DNA of 64,000 nt from positions 24,201 to 88,200 of the forward strand of contig JAHZLH010000026.1 of assembly GCA_022599915.1 (NCBI GenBank), written 5' to 3'. Below, piece by piece: positions 29,106-41,823 of the stretch. This stretch comes from Actinomycetes bacterium. GTDB lineage: Bacteria > Actinomycetota > Actinomycetes > S36-B12 > GCA-2699445. Below the pieces are notes generated by a model, which worked only from the letters and a program-made list of their open reading frames with translations, did no database searches and was not told the DNA's origin. The position numbers and the translations under genes are program-made. Positions within the stretch are counted from its first letter, which is position 1; every line of letters begins with the position of its first letter.

Positions 29106-29561
29106 TTATTGCTGCTGATTGGTCTGCGAGGTGTCTTTCGCGAACTCTTGCACTCCAGCTGGCACATCATCCGGTGTCACTAGGAGGACCTTGCTCTTGG
29201 CCAATACCCAGGCTTCAGCAGCCGTCCATACCAGTGTGCACACCAGAATAGTGAAAGCAAAGACGCGGGTATCGAAGGCGGTAACCCCTTGCAACAGCAG
29301 GAGCAGCACCAACAGGAACCCGATTTTGAGTAGGTACAACAGCATGGCCATCGATGTGGCCATTGCCGGGTTATTGCGCAGCACTGAGGCAAGAACAAAC
29401 TGCCCCGCGAGGAAGAAACCCAGCACGATGGCCGTTCCCAACGCAGCACCTACGACTGCGGGTACTCCGCCCACGAACCAGGCAACGATGGTTGCGCCAA
29501 GACCGGCGATCAGGGTGGGCAGCGCGGCCCCCCGAAGAATCGACTGGTTGAATTCGTCCAC
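29106..29561 (-). CDS. atpI: AtpI-like ATP synthase assembly protein
   Basis: 151 residues, four membrane segments (GLGATIVAWFVGG, IVLGFFLAGQFVLASVL, SMAMLLYLLKIGFLLVLLLLL, FAFTILVCTLVWTAAEAWVLAKS) matching the AtpI family that helps assemble the c-ring. Position after wecA is the conserved actinobacterial one (equivalent of the gene preceding mycobacterial atpB). Here it is cut off from atpB by the phosphorelay gene and ald. GTG start without ribosome site; TAACCT lies exactly 6 nt upstream, so leaderless transcription from its own promoter is likely. Confidence 0.85.
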   Translation of the reverse strand: MDEFNQSILRGAALPTLIAGLGATIVAWFVGGVPAVVGAALGTAIVLGFFLAGQFVLASVLRNNPAMATSMAMLLYLLKIGFLLVLLLLLQGVTAFDTRVFAFTILVCTLVWTAAEAWVLAKSKVLLVTPDDVPAGVQEFAKDTSQTNQQQ

Positions 29562-29567
29562 CAGCCA

Positions 29568-29573
29568 AGGTTA
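29568..29573 (-). promoter_or_regulatory. -10 hexamer for leaderless atpI
   Basis: TAACCT ends 6 nt before the atpI GTG. It lies in the 30-bp gap after wecA. No ribosome site is visible. Confidence 0.45.
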
Positions 29574-29591
29574 TCAGCGGAATTGAGCCGA

Positions 29592-30710
29592 TCAGGACGC
29601 CTCGACTTTGGGCTGATCCTGCGACAACCGCTGTCCGGGTGGGCTGCGCAACACCAACATCACCAACGCGAGCAGCAATAGACCGCCGCCGAGAGCTACA
29701 CCGACTGGCAGGAAAACCAGCGCCACCACAGTGCTGGTGAGCACTATCGCCCAGCCGTACAGCAGCAAAACTGCGCCGCGATGGCTGTGCCCCATTTCCA
29801 TGATGCGATGGTGAAGATGCTCTTTGTCAGGCGCGAAGGGAGACCGGCCGGCCCAGGTGCGGCGCAGCACTGCCATCAGCAGGTCCAGCCAGGGCAGCGC
29901 CAGCACGACGAGGGGAAGCAGTAGTGGCAACAGAGCTGGGGCCAAGGTGGCCGAACCGACGGCGGTGGGGTCTACTCGGCCCACGAGCGTGACGGTGCTG
30001 GTCGCGAGCAGCAGTCCCAGCAGCATCGATCCCGTGTCGCCCATGAAGACCCGAGCTCGGAAAAAGTTATGCGGCAAGAAACCCAGACACGCTCCCACCA
30101 GTGCAGCGGACGTCAACGTAGCCAAGGCGGCCCGGTCGAACCCGTTTTCCACACTCAACAGGTAGGAGTAAGCGAAGAACCCCGCGGCGGCAATGCCGGC
30201 AATGCCGGCAGCCAAGCCGTCGAGGCCGTCGACGAAGTTGATCGCGTTGATCGTCAACACGACCACGAACACGGTGATCAGCACACTGCTCAGCGGATCG
30301 AGCACGAAAATACCGCCGATCGGCAACCAGGAGATCGCAATACCGCCGTAGGCGATGATGCCGCCAGCCAGTACTTGGCCGGCGAACTTCGTAAGCGGGT
30401 CGAGCGTCCATCTATCGTCCACCATGCCCACGACAAGCAGCACCACTGCGGCCCCGAGTAGCGCCGCTATCTCGGTGCCACCGCCCTCAAAGACCTGCCC
30501 AATCAGGGTGAGCTGGCTGGCCACGAGGATGGCCGCGCACAGGCCAGCAAAGATGGCCAGTCCGCCCAGCCGTGGCGTAGGCATGGAGTGAACGTCTCGA
30601 TCCCGAACCTCCGCCATGGCACCCCACTTGACCGCGATCTCCCTAGCTATTGGAGTCGCGAAGTAGGTGATGGCTGCTGCTGCGACTAGGCACAGCAGGT
30701 ATTCGCGCAT
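29592..30710 (-). CDS. wecA: Decaprenyl-phosphate GlcNAc-1-phosphate transferase (WecA/Rfe)
   Basis: 372 residues, about eleven membrane helices. Family signatures: MPTPRLGGLAIF, VVGMVDDRW (paired Asp), NAINFVDGLDGLAAG, FMGDTGSM, and the HLHHR substrate motif in DKEHLHHRIMEMGHS. The HLHH motif separates WecA/TagO-type enzymes from MraY. It starts lipid-linked GlcNAc synthesis for cell-wall linker or surface glycan. Only 3 bp after glyA, same operon; the position matches mycobacterial rfe next to the atp genes. Confidence 0.92.
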   Translation of the reverse strand: MREYLLCLVAAAAITYFATPIAREIAVKWGAMAEVRDRDVHSMPTPRLGGLAIFAGLCAAILVASQLTLIGQVFEGGGTEIAALLGAAVVLLVVGMVDDRWTLDPLTKFAGQVLAGGIIAYGGIAISWLPIGGIFVLDPLSSVLITVFVVVLTINAINFVDGLDGLAAGIAGIAAAGFFAYSYLLSVENGFDRAALATLTSAALVGACLGFLPHNFFRARVFMGDTGSMLLGLLLATSTVTLVGRVDPTAVGSATLAPALLPLLLPLVVLALPWLDLLMAVLRRTWAGRSPFAPDKEHLHHRIMEMGHSHRGAVLLLYGWAIVLTSTVVALVFLPVGVALGGGLLLLALVMLVLRSPPGQRLSQDQPKVEAS

Positions 30711-30713
30711 GGA

Positions 30714-31988
30714 TCAGCCGAGTGGGTAGGCAGGGAACGCTCGGACCAGTTCACCCACTTCTGCCCGGATTTGGGCGGCTTGGCTGCCATCAGCGTCACG
30801 CACTGCGCGTCCGATCAGCGAGGCAACCCCCTTCATCTCCGCTGAGCCCATGCCTTGTGTGGTCAGGCACGGGGTACCGACCCTGATTCCACTGGCCACG
30901 GCTGGCGGCTGCGGATCGTAGGGAATCGCATTCTTATTTAGGGTGATGCCGGCGGCACCACAGCGTTCCTCTGCCTCAGCACCGGTGACGTCCAACTCTC
31001 GAAGATCGATGAGTGCCAGATGGGTGTCGGTGCCACCGGAAACTGCCCGCATCCCCTCCGCAGCCAAGTTGTCGGCCAACGCTTGCGCGTTGCTGATGAC
31101 CTGAGTGGCGTAGTTCTGGAAATTTGAACTAGACGCTTCGCGCAGGGCCACCGCCTTGGCGGCAACCGCGTGCATCAGCGGGCCACCCTGCATCATCGGA
31201 AAGACCGCCTTGTCGATGGCCTTGGCGTGTTCTTCGCGACACAGAATCATGCCGCCCCGCGGACCGCGCAGCACCTTGTGCGTGGTGAAGGTAACGACGT
31301 CGGCGTAGGGAACCGGACTGGCGATCGCCTTGCCGGCCACCAGACCCACGAAGTGCGCTGCATCCACCATCAGTACCGCGCCCACCTCGTCGGCAATCTC
31401 CCGGAACGCCGCGAAATCAATCAGCCGGGGGTAGGCGGTGGCGCCACAAATGATCAACTTGGGCCGGTGTTCACGCGCCAGTTCGCGGACTTGGTCGTAG
31501 TCGATGAGTTCGTCGTCCTCACGGACACCGTAGGAGATGACGTCGAACCACTTACCGGAGAAGTTGACCTTGGAACCATGCGTCAGGTGACCACCGTGCG
31601 GCAGACTCATAGCCAGCACCTTCTCGCCTGGTTTCACGAAGGCACCGTAGGCGGCCAGGTTGGCGCTAGCGCCGGAGTGCGGCTGCAGATTTGCATGCTC
31701 GGCACCGAAGAGTTCCTTGGCGCGATCGATGCCGATCAGTTCCGCGCGGTCTACCTCTTCGCAGCCACCGTAGTAGCGACGACCGGGGTAGCCCTCGGCG
31801 TACTTGTTCGACAACGTCGACCCCAAAGCGGCAAGAACCGCAGGTGAGGTGAGATTCTCGCTGGCGATCAACTGCAGACCGCCACGAAGTCGGTCTAGTT
31901 CGTCGATCAGCACACCAGCGATCTCGGGATCCTCTGATTGCAGGGCGGTGAAATCCGGTCCCCAGAACGGGGGCTGCTGTTGCGTCAT
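30714..31988 (-). CDS. glyA: Serine hydroxymethyltransferase
   Basis: 424 residues. [44 protein letters not shown] and the PLP-binding Lys in [16 protein letters not shown] are all present. It interconverts serine and glycine with tetrahydrofolate in the cytoplasm, supplying one-carbon units. The ATG has no Shine-Dalgarno; TAGACT ends exactly 6 nt upstream. It heads a short run glyA-wecA. Confidence 0.98.
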   Translation of the reverse strand: MTQQQPPFWGPDFTALQSEDPEIAGVLIDELDRLRGGLQLIASENLTSPAVLAALGSTLSNKYAEGYPGRRYYGGCEEVDRAELIGIDRAKELFGAEHANLQPHSGASANLAAYGAFVKPGEKVLAMSLPHGGHLTHGSKVNFSGKWFDVISYGVREDDELIDYDQVRELAREHRPKLIICGATAYPRLIDFAAFREIADEVGAVLMVDAAHFVGLVAGKAIASPVPYADVVTFTTHKVLRGPRGGMILCREEHAKAIDKAVFPMMQGGPLMHAVAAKAVALREASSSNFQNYATQVISNAQALADNLAAEGMRAVSGGTDTHLALIDLRELDVTGAEAEERCGAAGITLNKNAIPYDPQPPAVASGIRVGTPCLTTQGMGSAEMKGVASLIGRAVRDADGSQAAQIRAEVGELVRAFPAYPLG

Positions 31989-31994
31989 GCATTA

Positions 31995-32000
31995 AGTCTA
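31995..32000 (-). promoter_or_regulatory. -10 hexamer for leaderless glyA
   Basis: TAGACT is separated by 6 nt from the glyA ATG; no ribosome site is present. Confidence 0.5.
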
Positions 32001-32046
32001 CGGCGGATACCGATCTGGTGGGATTTGCCGTGCCCGCGCGGCGTAA

Positions 32047-32688
32047 TCACGAGCCTTCCGGCATCACTTCCGCACAGACCTCCGTGACGGCGCTAGGGCT
32101 GATATTCCCCTCGCGACGCACGACCGGGAACTGGCCGGTGGCGTCAACAACGGTGCTGCGGCCAGAGTCGTTGAGCGGACCGCAGTCCAAGAAAACATCC
32201 ACCTCTCCTGCGAGCTGCTGCTCGAATTCTGCCGGAGTACGCACCGGGGGAAAACCCGGGTTATTGGCGGAGGTAGCCGCCGTGGGACCAAGTTCTCGCA
32301 CTAGATCCAACATGACTGGGTGCAGTGGCATCCGAACTGCTACACCCGGGGAACTGAGCGGCCAGGCGAGGCTCGGCTGCTGCCGCAACAGCAGCGTCAG
32401 CGGCCCCGGCCAGAAGGCCGACATGAGATCGCGGGCGTACTTCGGAATGTTGGAAGCCACGCCATCGGTAGTAACTGGTTTGCCCACCAAGATCGACAGT
32501 GGGTGGCTGCTGTTGCCCTTCAGAGCGCGGATGGCATCGACTCCGGTGCGGGAAAAGGCATCACACACCAGGGTGTACATCGATTGGTCGGGGATCACGC
32601 CGATGTCACCCCGGCGTAGTGCCGCGGCCGCGCTGCGGATCCGCTGCGGCCGATCATCGAGTTCGGTGCAATCTAGGATCCGGCTCAT
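32047..32688 (-). CDS. tsaC: L-threonylcarbamoyladenylate synthase (Sua5/YrdC)
   Basis: 213 residues. The YrdC fold is marked by GDIGVIPDQSMYTLVCDAF, IRALKGNSSHPLSILVGK, FWPGPLTLLLR and GPTAATSANNPGFP. It makes threonylcarbamoyl-AMP for the t6A37 modification of ANN-decoding tRNAs. The C-terminal Sua5 domain is absent, so this is the short form. CACAAT lies 6 nt before the ATG, a weak leaderless candidate. The place after prmC is conserved in Actinobacteria. Confidence 0.93.
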   Translation of the reverse strand: MSRILDCTELDDRPQRIRSAAAALRRGDIGVIPDQSMYTLVCDAFSRTGVDAIRALKGNSSHPLSILVGKPVTTDGVASNIPKYARDLMSAFWPGPLTLLLRQQPSLAWPLSSPGVAVRMPLHPVMLDLVRELGPTAATSANNPGFPPVRTPAEFEQQLAGEVDVFLDCGPLNDSGRSTVVDATGQFPVVRREGNISPSAVTEVCAEVMPEGS

Positions 32689-32715
32689 GGCCCGATTGTG
32701 CCTGAGACTGCTCAG

Positions 32716-33590
32716 TCAGTCGGCCAAGACCGCCGTAGTAAATCGAGGTCGACCCGCCAGATCCGGGTAATCCACCACGTCAGTGAACCCGCCGGCCGCC
32801 TTGATCAGACCGGGGAGACCGTGGTCGTCGCCCTGCAGATCGCCGTGCTCCATCGCCAGTCGACCACCGGGCCGCAACAGTCGCCGCACCACCGGCAACA
32901 TCTTCCGCACCACAGCCAGACCGTCCGGACCGCCATACAGCGCCAGCTCCGGATCGTAGTCACGCACTTCCGGGTCCCGCGGAATCGCCTCATTGGGGAT
33001 ATATGGCGGATTGCACACGACTAAATCGACGTTGCTGGACAGCATTGGCAGTAGTTGTGGGTCAGTGGCATCACCGGCGCGGAACTCCAATTCAGCCGTG
33101 CCGAGCCGGTCCAGATAGCGCTGCAGGTTTCTTTCCGCATAGGACAGCGCCGCGGCTGACAACTCCACTCCCGTCACCCGAGCACCCGGAACCCGAGTGG
33201 CTAAGGCGAACGCCAACGCACCACTACCGCTGCACAGATCGACTGCGATCGGAGCGTCGCCGCAGGTTGCCAGCCAATCAATCGCCCACACCGCCAGCAC
33301 TTCGGTCTCCGGCCGAGGCACAAAGACCCCCGGGCCCACGATGAGTTCCAGATCCAAGAACGGCGCGGTACCCACAATGTGTTGCAGCGGCTCCCGCTTT
33401 GCTCGTCGCCGGACCAACTCGTCGATCCGAGCCCGATCAGCGTCCGATAAGTCTGGCCGTAGCGCCACCGCGATCGGCTCCGCTGACAACACCGTGGCGG
33501 CCAGTGCCCGCGCATCCTGCGCCGGGCTGGGAACCCCAGCGGCCCGCAACTGCCTTTCCCACTCCTGCAGCGCGGCTGGCAATGGCCTAC

Positions 33591-33594
<4 letters not shown>
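32716..33594 (-). CDS. prmC: Release factor glutamine methyltransferase
   Basis: 292 residues. Helical N-terminal RF-binding domain, AdoMet loop [15 protein letters not shown] and catalytic NPPYIPN. It N5-methylates the Gln of the GGQ motif in release factors. The ATG overlaps the prfA stop by 4 bp (ATGA), so enzyme and substrate are co-translated. Confidence 0.96.
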
Positions 33595-34664
<1,070 letters not shown>

Positions 34665-34705
34665 GTTAGATCCTCACCGGGGCAGGAAAAGCAGCCCGGA
34701 CCGGA

Positions 34706-34927
34706 TTATTTGTCCTTGTCCGCGGACTTGCCGAACCGCTTCTCGAACTTGGCGACGCGACCACCAGTGTCCAGCAGTTTCTGCTTGCCGGTGTAGAACG
34801 GGTGGCACTTCGAGCACACATCAGCGTGGATAGCCCCATCAGCCGCAGTGCTGCGGGTGGTAAAAGTTTCGCCACAGGTGCAAGTGACCTGGGTCTCGCC
34901 GTAAGCGGGATGAATATCGGGTTTCAT
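34706..34927 (-). CDS. rpmE: 50S ribosomal protein L31, zinc-binding type
   Basis: 73 residues. Four zinc cysteines, C-T-C near the N-terminus and C-S-K-C in [32 protein letters not shown], mark the C+ paralogue, which is used when zinc is sufficient. A zinc-free C- copy is not in the window. GGAGA precedes the ATG. Confidence 0.98.
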   Translation of the reverse strand: MKPDIHPAYGETQVTCTCGETFTTRSTAADGAIHADVCSKCHPFYTGKQKLLDTGGRVAKFEKRFGKSADKDK

Positions 34928-35017
34928 CGTTGTCTCCTTCTAGGGTCCGGGTCGCGAAACGCGTGAACCGGTCCGCCGATGATTGTCACACGGCGAGGGG
35001 GTTACAGCCAAGTGCAA

Positions 35018-36733
<1,716 letters not shown>

Positions 36734-36983
36734 TTGTACTTACCCTTCTGGGGCTATCACTGATGACCTATTGGCATCAGAATTTTGTGGAACCGACGAC
36801 AAAGGAAATGAACGAGAACTGCGAAGTTTCGGATTGCGATGTCTCACAGGTGACGATCTGGCCGTCGGTGATGTCTTCACAGTAGCACGACGAAATCCGT
36901 AGCGGCAGTACCCCCGACGCTCGGCGGGTTCGGCTCAGTTGACCCGCGGAGCGATACCGCGAGTGAGTTGCGTTGCTGCCAGT

Positions 36984-37886
36984 TCATTCCGCCAGCAGCC
37001 GCAGGCCGGGACCAAAGGACACGGGCCGAGTTGAAAACCCGGAATAGCCTGACTCAGCAAGGTGAGCCAGCGATTCGCGACTCCCCAGTGCCAAGACTGT
37101 CGGCCCTGCACCCGACACCACCGCAGCAATACCTTCGCTGCGCAGCGTGTCCACGAGTTCCATAGCTACCGGGTATCCCGATCGACGTTGTTCCTGATGC
37201 AGTCGATCAGCGGTCGCGTCGAACAACAAATCCGGCCGGCTGGTCAACGCCACCGTGAGCAACGCTGAGCGAGAAGAGTTGTGTACGGCATCAGCTAGTG
37301 GCACCTCGGCGGGCAGAGCGGCTCGTGCAGCGACAGTGGGGCTAGTGGCGGCTGGGACGAGCAATACCGCAGCCACGTCCGCGGCAACTGGCTGCGAAAT
37401 CGCGCGCGCGGTGCCATCGGCTTGGGTCCAGGCAATCGTGAATCCACCCAGTACCGCCGGGGCAACATTGTCCGGATGGCCTTCGATTTCGGCTGCTAGT
37501 TGCAGAATCTCCCCGGCAGAGTCGGCGATGTCACCCGCCAACGCATAGGCCAATGCCACCCCACCAGCAATGGCAGCTGCCGACGACCCCATGCCACGAC
37601 TCTGCGGAATGGCGTTGCGGCAGGTGATTCGCAGACCGGGCACGTCAAGGTGCAGCCGTTCGCAGCCAAGCAACATTGAGCGGGCCACCAGATGAGACTC
37701 ATCGCGCGGCAGATCATCACTGTCTACCCCCGAGGACACCACGGCCACGCCGGGAGTTTCCACCACCTCGGCGACGTAAACGTCGCGAATATCCAACGCA
37801 AGTCCAAAACTGTCGAAACCAGGGCCGAGATTGGCGCTAGTTGCCGGTACAGAAATCCCCACCCGGGATCGGGGCGGTTTGGTCAC
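36984..37886 (-). CDS. thrB: Homoserine kinase
   Basis: 300 residues, GHMP fold. N-terminal [19 protein letters not shown] and the ATP loop [17 protein letters not shown] are decisive. Phosphorylates homoserine for ThrC. GTG start in a GTGA overlap with the thrC stop; last gene of hom-thrC-thrB. Confidence 0.97.
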   Translation of the reverse strand: MTKPPRSRVGISVPATSANLGPGFDSFGLALDIRDVYVAEVVETPGVAVVSSGVDSDDLPRDESHLVARSMLLGCERLHLDVPGLRITCRNAIPQSRGMGSSAAAIAGGVALAYALAGDIADSAGEILQLAAEIEGHPDNVAPAVLGGFTIAWTQADGTARAISQPVAADVAAVLLVPAATSPTVAARAALPAEVPLADAVHNSSRSALLTVALTSRPDLLFDATADRLHQEQRRSGYPVAMELVDTLRSEGIAAVVSGAGPTVLALGSRESLAHLAESGYSGFSTRPVSFGPGLRLLAE

Positions 37887-38953
37887 TGGTCCAGACCCAG
37901 TTGCTGCGCTGCGGCAACTGCGGACGGCGGGATGACCACCGGCTCAGCGGCACCTGCCAACGCGATCTGTGGATCTTTGAGCCCATTTCCGGTCAGAGTG
38001 CACACGATTCGGCTGTCTGCCGGCACGAGTCCGGCGGCGGAGCGCTTCAGCAGTCCGGCAACTCCCGCGGCGCTTGCCGGTTCGCAAAATACGCCATCGT
38101 GGCGGGCGAGCAGCCGGTAGGCGGCCAAGATTTCGTCGTCGGTGACTGCTTCGATCACACCACCAGATTCATCCCGGGCCGCTTCAGCTTGCTGCCAGGA
38201 AGCCGGATTACCGATTCGAATAGCAGTGGCCACCGTTTCGGGCTGTGCGACTGGGGCGCCGGTCACGATCGGAGCCGCGCCGCTGGCCTGATAGCCCCAC
38301 ATCTGCGGGGTTTGCTGCGCGGGACCCGACTGCTGGTACTCCTGATAACCGAGCCAATAGGCCGTGATATTGCCCGCGTTACCCACCGGCAAACAGTGAA
38401 TGTCGGGTGCATCTCCCAACGCATCTACGATCTCGAATGAGGCGGTCTTTTGGCCCTGAATTCGGACCGGATTCACCGAATTCACCAGCGAGACCGGGTA
38501 GTCGTCCGCCAGCTGGCGAGCCAGGGTCAGACAATCATCAAAATTTCCGTCCACTGCCAGCAAGGTCGCCCCGTGCACGATCGCCTGAGCGAGTTTCCCC
38601 CGAGCGATCTTGCCGGATGGGATAAGGACGGCCGAGATCAAACCCGCTTTGCCCGCGTAGGCGGCGGCACTTGCGCTGGTATTGCCAGTGGAAGCGCAGA
38701 TAACTGCCTTCGCCCCATCGTCCACGGCTCGAGAAATCGCCATGGTCATACCGCGGTCCTTGAAGGAACCAGTGGGGTTGGCACCCTCGAACTTCAGCCA
38801 TACTTCCGCTCCGACCTCAGCACTGAAGTATTCGGAACGGATGAGTGGCGTGCCGCCCTCGCACAGACTGATCACAGCCTCCCCGATCGGCAGCCGATCG
38901 GCGTACTCGGTCATGATGCCGCGCCACTGGGCGGCGGTTGTTATCGCGGTCAT
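37883..38953 (-). CDS. thrC: Threonine synthase
   Basis: 356 residues, the short actinobacterial/Bacillus type. PLP Lys lies in [33 protein letters not shown] and the [12 protein letters not shown] phosphate-cup segment follow. Converts O-phosphohomoserine to threonine. ATGA overlap with the hom stop and GTGA overlap with thrB. Confidence 0.97.
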   Translation of the reverse strand: MTAITTAAQWRGIMTEYADRLPIGEAVISLCEGGTPLIRSEYFSAEVGAEVWLKFEGANPTGSFKDRGMTMAISRAVDDGAKAVICASTGNTSASAAAYAGKAGLISAVLIPSGKIARGKLAQAIVHGATLLAVDGNFDDCLTLARQLADDYPVSLVNSVNPVRIQGQKTASFEIVDALGDAPDIHCLPVGNAGNITAYWLGYQEYQQSGPAQQTPQMWGYQASGAAPIVTGAPVAQPETVATAIRIGNPASWQQAEAARDESGGVIEAVTDDEILAAYRLLARHDGVFCEPASAAGVAGLLKRSAAGLVPADSRIVCTLTGNGLKDPQIALAGAAEPVVIPPSAVAAAQQLGLDQ

Positions 38954-40284
38954 TGCTCACCCACCACTCGCATCACACCGACCACGCGTTTGACCGACGC
39001 CAGTCCGGACACTTGATCGATCGTGGCAGACAACGCAGATTCCTTGGCCGCGTGGGTGCGGATGATCAACCCGGCTGCCTCACCCTGGCCATCTTGTCGA
39101 ACGGCCAGGATGCTGACGCCGTGGTCAGCGAAGACCTGAGAGATCTCCGCGAGGACACCGGGCTGGTCTGCCACATGCAGATTGACGTAGTAGCTCGTGC
39201 TCGCCTCGCCGATCGGCAGGATAGCTACGTCGTTGTAGGTAGAAGATGCCGCACCGCGAGAGCCACTCACCCGATTTCGCGCGGCGGTGACGAGATCACC
39301 GAGGACGGCTGAGGCAGTCGGCTCGCCGCCGGCGCCCTGCCCGTAGAACATCACCTCACCGGCAGCGTCGGCCTCAACGAAGACCGCATTGAACGCACCG
39401 CGCACTGAGGCCAACGGATGAGTGCGCGGCACCATCGTCGGATGCACGCGCACACAGACTCCTTCACCGGAGGGGGTCGAGTCGGCGATCGCTAGCAACT
39501 TAATGACAAAGCCCATGTCTCGGGCGGCCGCGACATCGGCGCCGGTCACTTCCGTAATCCCCTCGCAGTACACGTCTGCGCCGGTCACTCGGGTGTGAAA
39601 GGCCAAGCTGGCCAAAATGGCGGCTTTGGCCGCCGCGTCTAGCCCACCCACGTCTGCGGTGGGATCCGCTTCGGCGTAGCCCAGTCGTTGCGCGTCAGCC
39701 AACACTGCTGCGTAGTCGGCTCCCTCTTCATCCATCCGGGTCAGGATGTAGTTCGTGGTGCCGTTCACGATGCCCAGCACCGTGCGCACCCGATCACCAG
39801 CCAGTGAATCGCCCAACGGCCGCAACAGCGGAATCGCTCCGGCCACCGCAGCTTCGTAGTACAAATCAACGCCCTGTTTTTCGGCTAAAGCGTGGAGTTC
39901 GCCACCGCGCTCCGCCATCAACGCCTTGTTCGCCGAGATGACACTGGAACCTGCTTCCAGCGCTGCACTGATGTAGCTGGCGGCCGGTTCAATGCCACCA
40001 ATCAGCTCCACCACGATGTCTGCCCCGGAGGCGGCAAGCGCAGCAGCGTCGTCAGTAACCAATTCCGCCGGAATCCCGGGTCGAGTTTTGCCGGTATCGC
40101 GAACAGCCACACCGACCAGTCGCAGTCGGCTACCGACACGAGCAGCCAGATCATCTGCAGAGTCAGTCAGGATGCGCGACACCTGCGATCCGACGGTGCC
40201 GCCGCCCAGCAACGCGACAGTGATCTCCCGATCGCTGGCTGAGGCCGGAGCGGGTTGAGCAGGGGTGGTCGAGTCAGAAGGCAC
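38950..40284 (-). CDS. hom: Homoserine dehydrogenase with ACT domain
   Basis: About 444 residues from the GTG at 40284. NAD(P) motif [13 protein letters not shown], catalytic [32 protein letters not shown] and [29 protein letters not shown]. The C-terminal ACT domain ([36 protein letters not shown]) is the usual site of threonine feedback. A TTG farther upstream (40311) opens the frame but lacks a ribosome site; the GTG has TAGAAT 5 nt upstream, suggesting a leaderless mRNA for hom-thrC-thrB. Confidence 0.96.
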   Translation of the reverse strand: MPSDSTTPAQPAPASASDREITVALLGGGTVGSQVSRILTDSADDLAARVGSRLRLVGVAVRDTGKTRPGIPAELVTDDAAALAASGADIVVELIGGIEPAASYISAALEAGSSVISANKALMAERGGELHALAEKQGVDLYYEAAVAGAIPLLRPLGDSLAGDRVRTVLGIVNGTTNYILTRMDEEGADYAAVLADAQRLGYAEADPTADVGGLDAAAKAAILASLAFHTRVTGADVYCEGITEVTGADVAAARDMGFVIKLLAIADSTPSGEGVCVRVHPTMVPRTHPLASVRGAFNAVFVEADAAGEVMFYGQGAGGEPTASAVLGDLVTAARNRVSGSRGAASSTYNDVAILPIGEASTSYYVNLHVADQPGVLAEISQVFADHGVSILAVRQDGQGEAAGLIIRTHAAKESALSATIDQVSGLASVKRVVGVMRVVGEQ

Positions 40285-40289
40285 AGGAC

Positions 40290-40295
40290 ATTCTA
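40290..40295 (-). promoter_or_regulatory. -10 hexamer for hom-thrC-thrB
   Basis: TAGAAT differs from the TATAAT consensus at one base and lies 5 nt before the GTG at 40284. It is the best -10 match of the leaderless set. Confidence 0.5.
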
Positions 40296-40362
40296 TCGAC
40301 TCGCGCGGCAACCGCCGACCTAGTTCCCGACAACCGGCACCGCAGCCAGCCGATCAGTTGAG

Positions 40363-41769
40363 TCACAGCCCAGGATCCAACGCCAACATGTCGACCACGG
40401 TCTCCCGCCGCAACAGCGTGCTGAGTCGACCATCCCGCACTCCCATGGCGGGGGGTCGGGGTACCGCGTTGTAGTTGCTGGCCATCGCCCGGCAATAGGC
40501 ACCGGTGGCCGCGACGGCGATCAGATCGCCGGTAGCAATATCTCCCGGCAACCACACATCTCGCACCACGATGTCGCCGCTCTCGCAGTGTTTACCGACG
40601 ATCCGACACAGTTCCGGTTCCGATGCCGACTCACGGTTGGCCAGCACCGCGGTGTATTCCGCGTCGTAGAGGGCGGTACGAATGTTGTCACTCATGCCAC
40701 CGTCCACCGAAACGTAGGTGCGACTGCCACCCGCATCCAACTCAATCCGCTTGATCGTCCCTACGGTGTACAGCGTGATCCCAGCAGTGCCGACGATCGC
40801 TCGCCCAGGTTCGACGGCCAATCGCGGCATGGGCTGCCCGGATTGCTCGCACTCCGCACGTACCGCCGCAACAATCTGCTTGGCCATATCTGCCACCGCA
40901 AGTGGGTCATCACCGGGCAAATAAGCGATCCCCATGCCACCGCCCAAGTTCAACTCACCGATGGTGATGCCCTCAGCGGCTAGCTTTGCGGCCAACTCCA
41001 CCAGTCGCCGGGCAGCCACCTCAAATCCGGCCGGATCGAAGATCTGGGAACCGATGTGAGAATGCAGTCCTAGGAGCTCGAGGTTGGGCATCGTGGCTAC
41101 CCGATGGGCAGCCTCGGCAGCATTGCCGTCCGAAAGCCCCAGACCGAACTTCTGGTCTTCGTGCGCGGTAGCGATGTATTCGTGGGTGTGCGCCTCCACT
41201 CCCACAGTGACCCGCACCAGCACCCCAGTGGTGACGCCCTGTTCAGTTGCTAGCTGCCCTAATCGGGCAATCTCGGTGAAGGAATCCACTACAAATCGGC
41301 CAACACCAGCACTCAGCGCCGCTTGAATCTCCGCTTCGCTTTTGTTGTTGCCGTGAAACAGCAGCCGGGCCGGGTCAACGCCCGCCCGAAGCGCAATCTC
41401 CAGTTCGCCGCCGGTGCAGACGTCTAGCCGTACCCCCTCGTCGGCGATCCAGCGCGCGATCCGAGTGGTCAAGAAGGCTTTACCGGCGTAGTAGACGTCA
41501 CAGTCCGCACCTTGGCTGCTGTAGGCCTCAGCGTAGGCACGAGCCGCATCACGGACATGCTGTTCGTCGTAGATGACTGCCGGGGTTCCGCACTCTGCCA
41601 CGATGTCGCGCACATCCATGCCGCCGACGTGCAGGGCTCCATTGTCGGCCCGAGTCGCAGACTGCGGCCACACGGCTGGATCGAGCGAACCGGCCACTGC
41701 CGGTGCATCGGGAGCGGGGTGCGGGTCCACGATGTCACCGTGGCGGGGTCCGGCGGGGTGTGCTGGCAT
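40363..41769 (-). CDS. lysA: Diaminopimelate decarboxylase
   Basis: 468 residues. PLP Lys in DVYYAGKAFLTTRIA; LLFHGNNKSEAEI; GLHSHIGSQIFD; GGGMGIAYLPGDDP; and the C-terminal active-site Cys/Tyr segments ELCRIVGKHCESGD and GAYCRAMASNYNAVPRP. Last step of lysine synthesis from meso-diaminopimelate. Between argS and hom, the conserved order. ATG with GGGAG close upstream and also TAGCCT 7 nt upstream, so either mode of initiation is possible. Confidence 0.97.
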   Translation of the reverse strand: MPAHPAGPRHGDIVDPHPAPDAPAVAGSLDPAVWPQSATRADNGALHVGGMDVRDIVAECGTPAVIYDEQHVRDAARAYAEAYSSQGADCDVYYAGKAFLTTRIARWIADEGVRLDVCTGGELEIALRAGVDPARLLFHGNNKSEAEIQAALSAGVGRFVVDSFTEIARLGQLATEQGVTTGVLVRVTVGVEAHTHEYIATAHEDQKFGLGLSDGNAAEAAHRVATMPNLELLGLHSHIGSQIFDPAGFEVAARRLVELAAKLAAEGITIGELNLGGGMGIAYLPGDDPLAVADMAKQIVAAVRAECEQSGQPMPRLAVEPGRAIVGTAGITLYTVGTIKRIELDAGGSRTYVSVDGGMSDNIRTALYDAEYTAVLANRESASEPELCRIVGKHCESGDIVVRDVWLPGDIATGDLIAVAATGAYCRAMASNYNAVPRPPAMGVRDGRLSTLLRRETVVDMLALDPGL

Positions 41770-41823
41770 GTCTCCCAGGCTAGCCGCCCCTTGCCGACTA
41801 CGGCACGTGTGCGGGGTGCAGAA

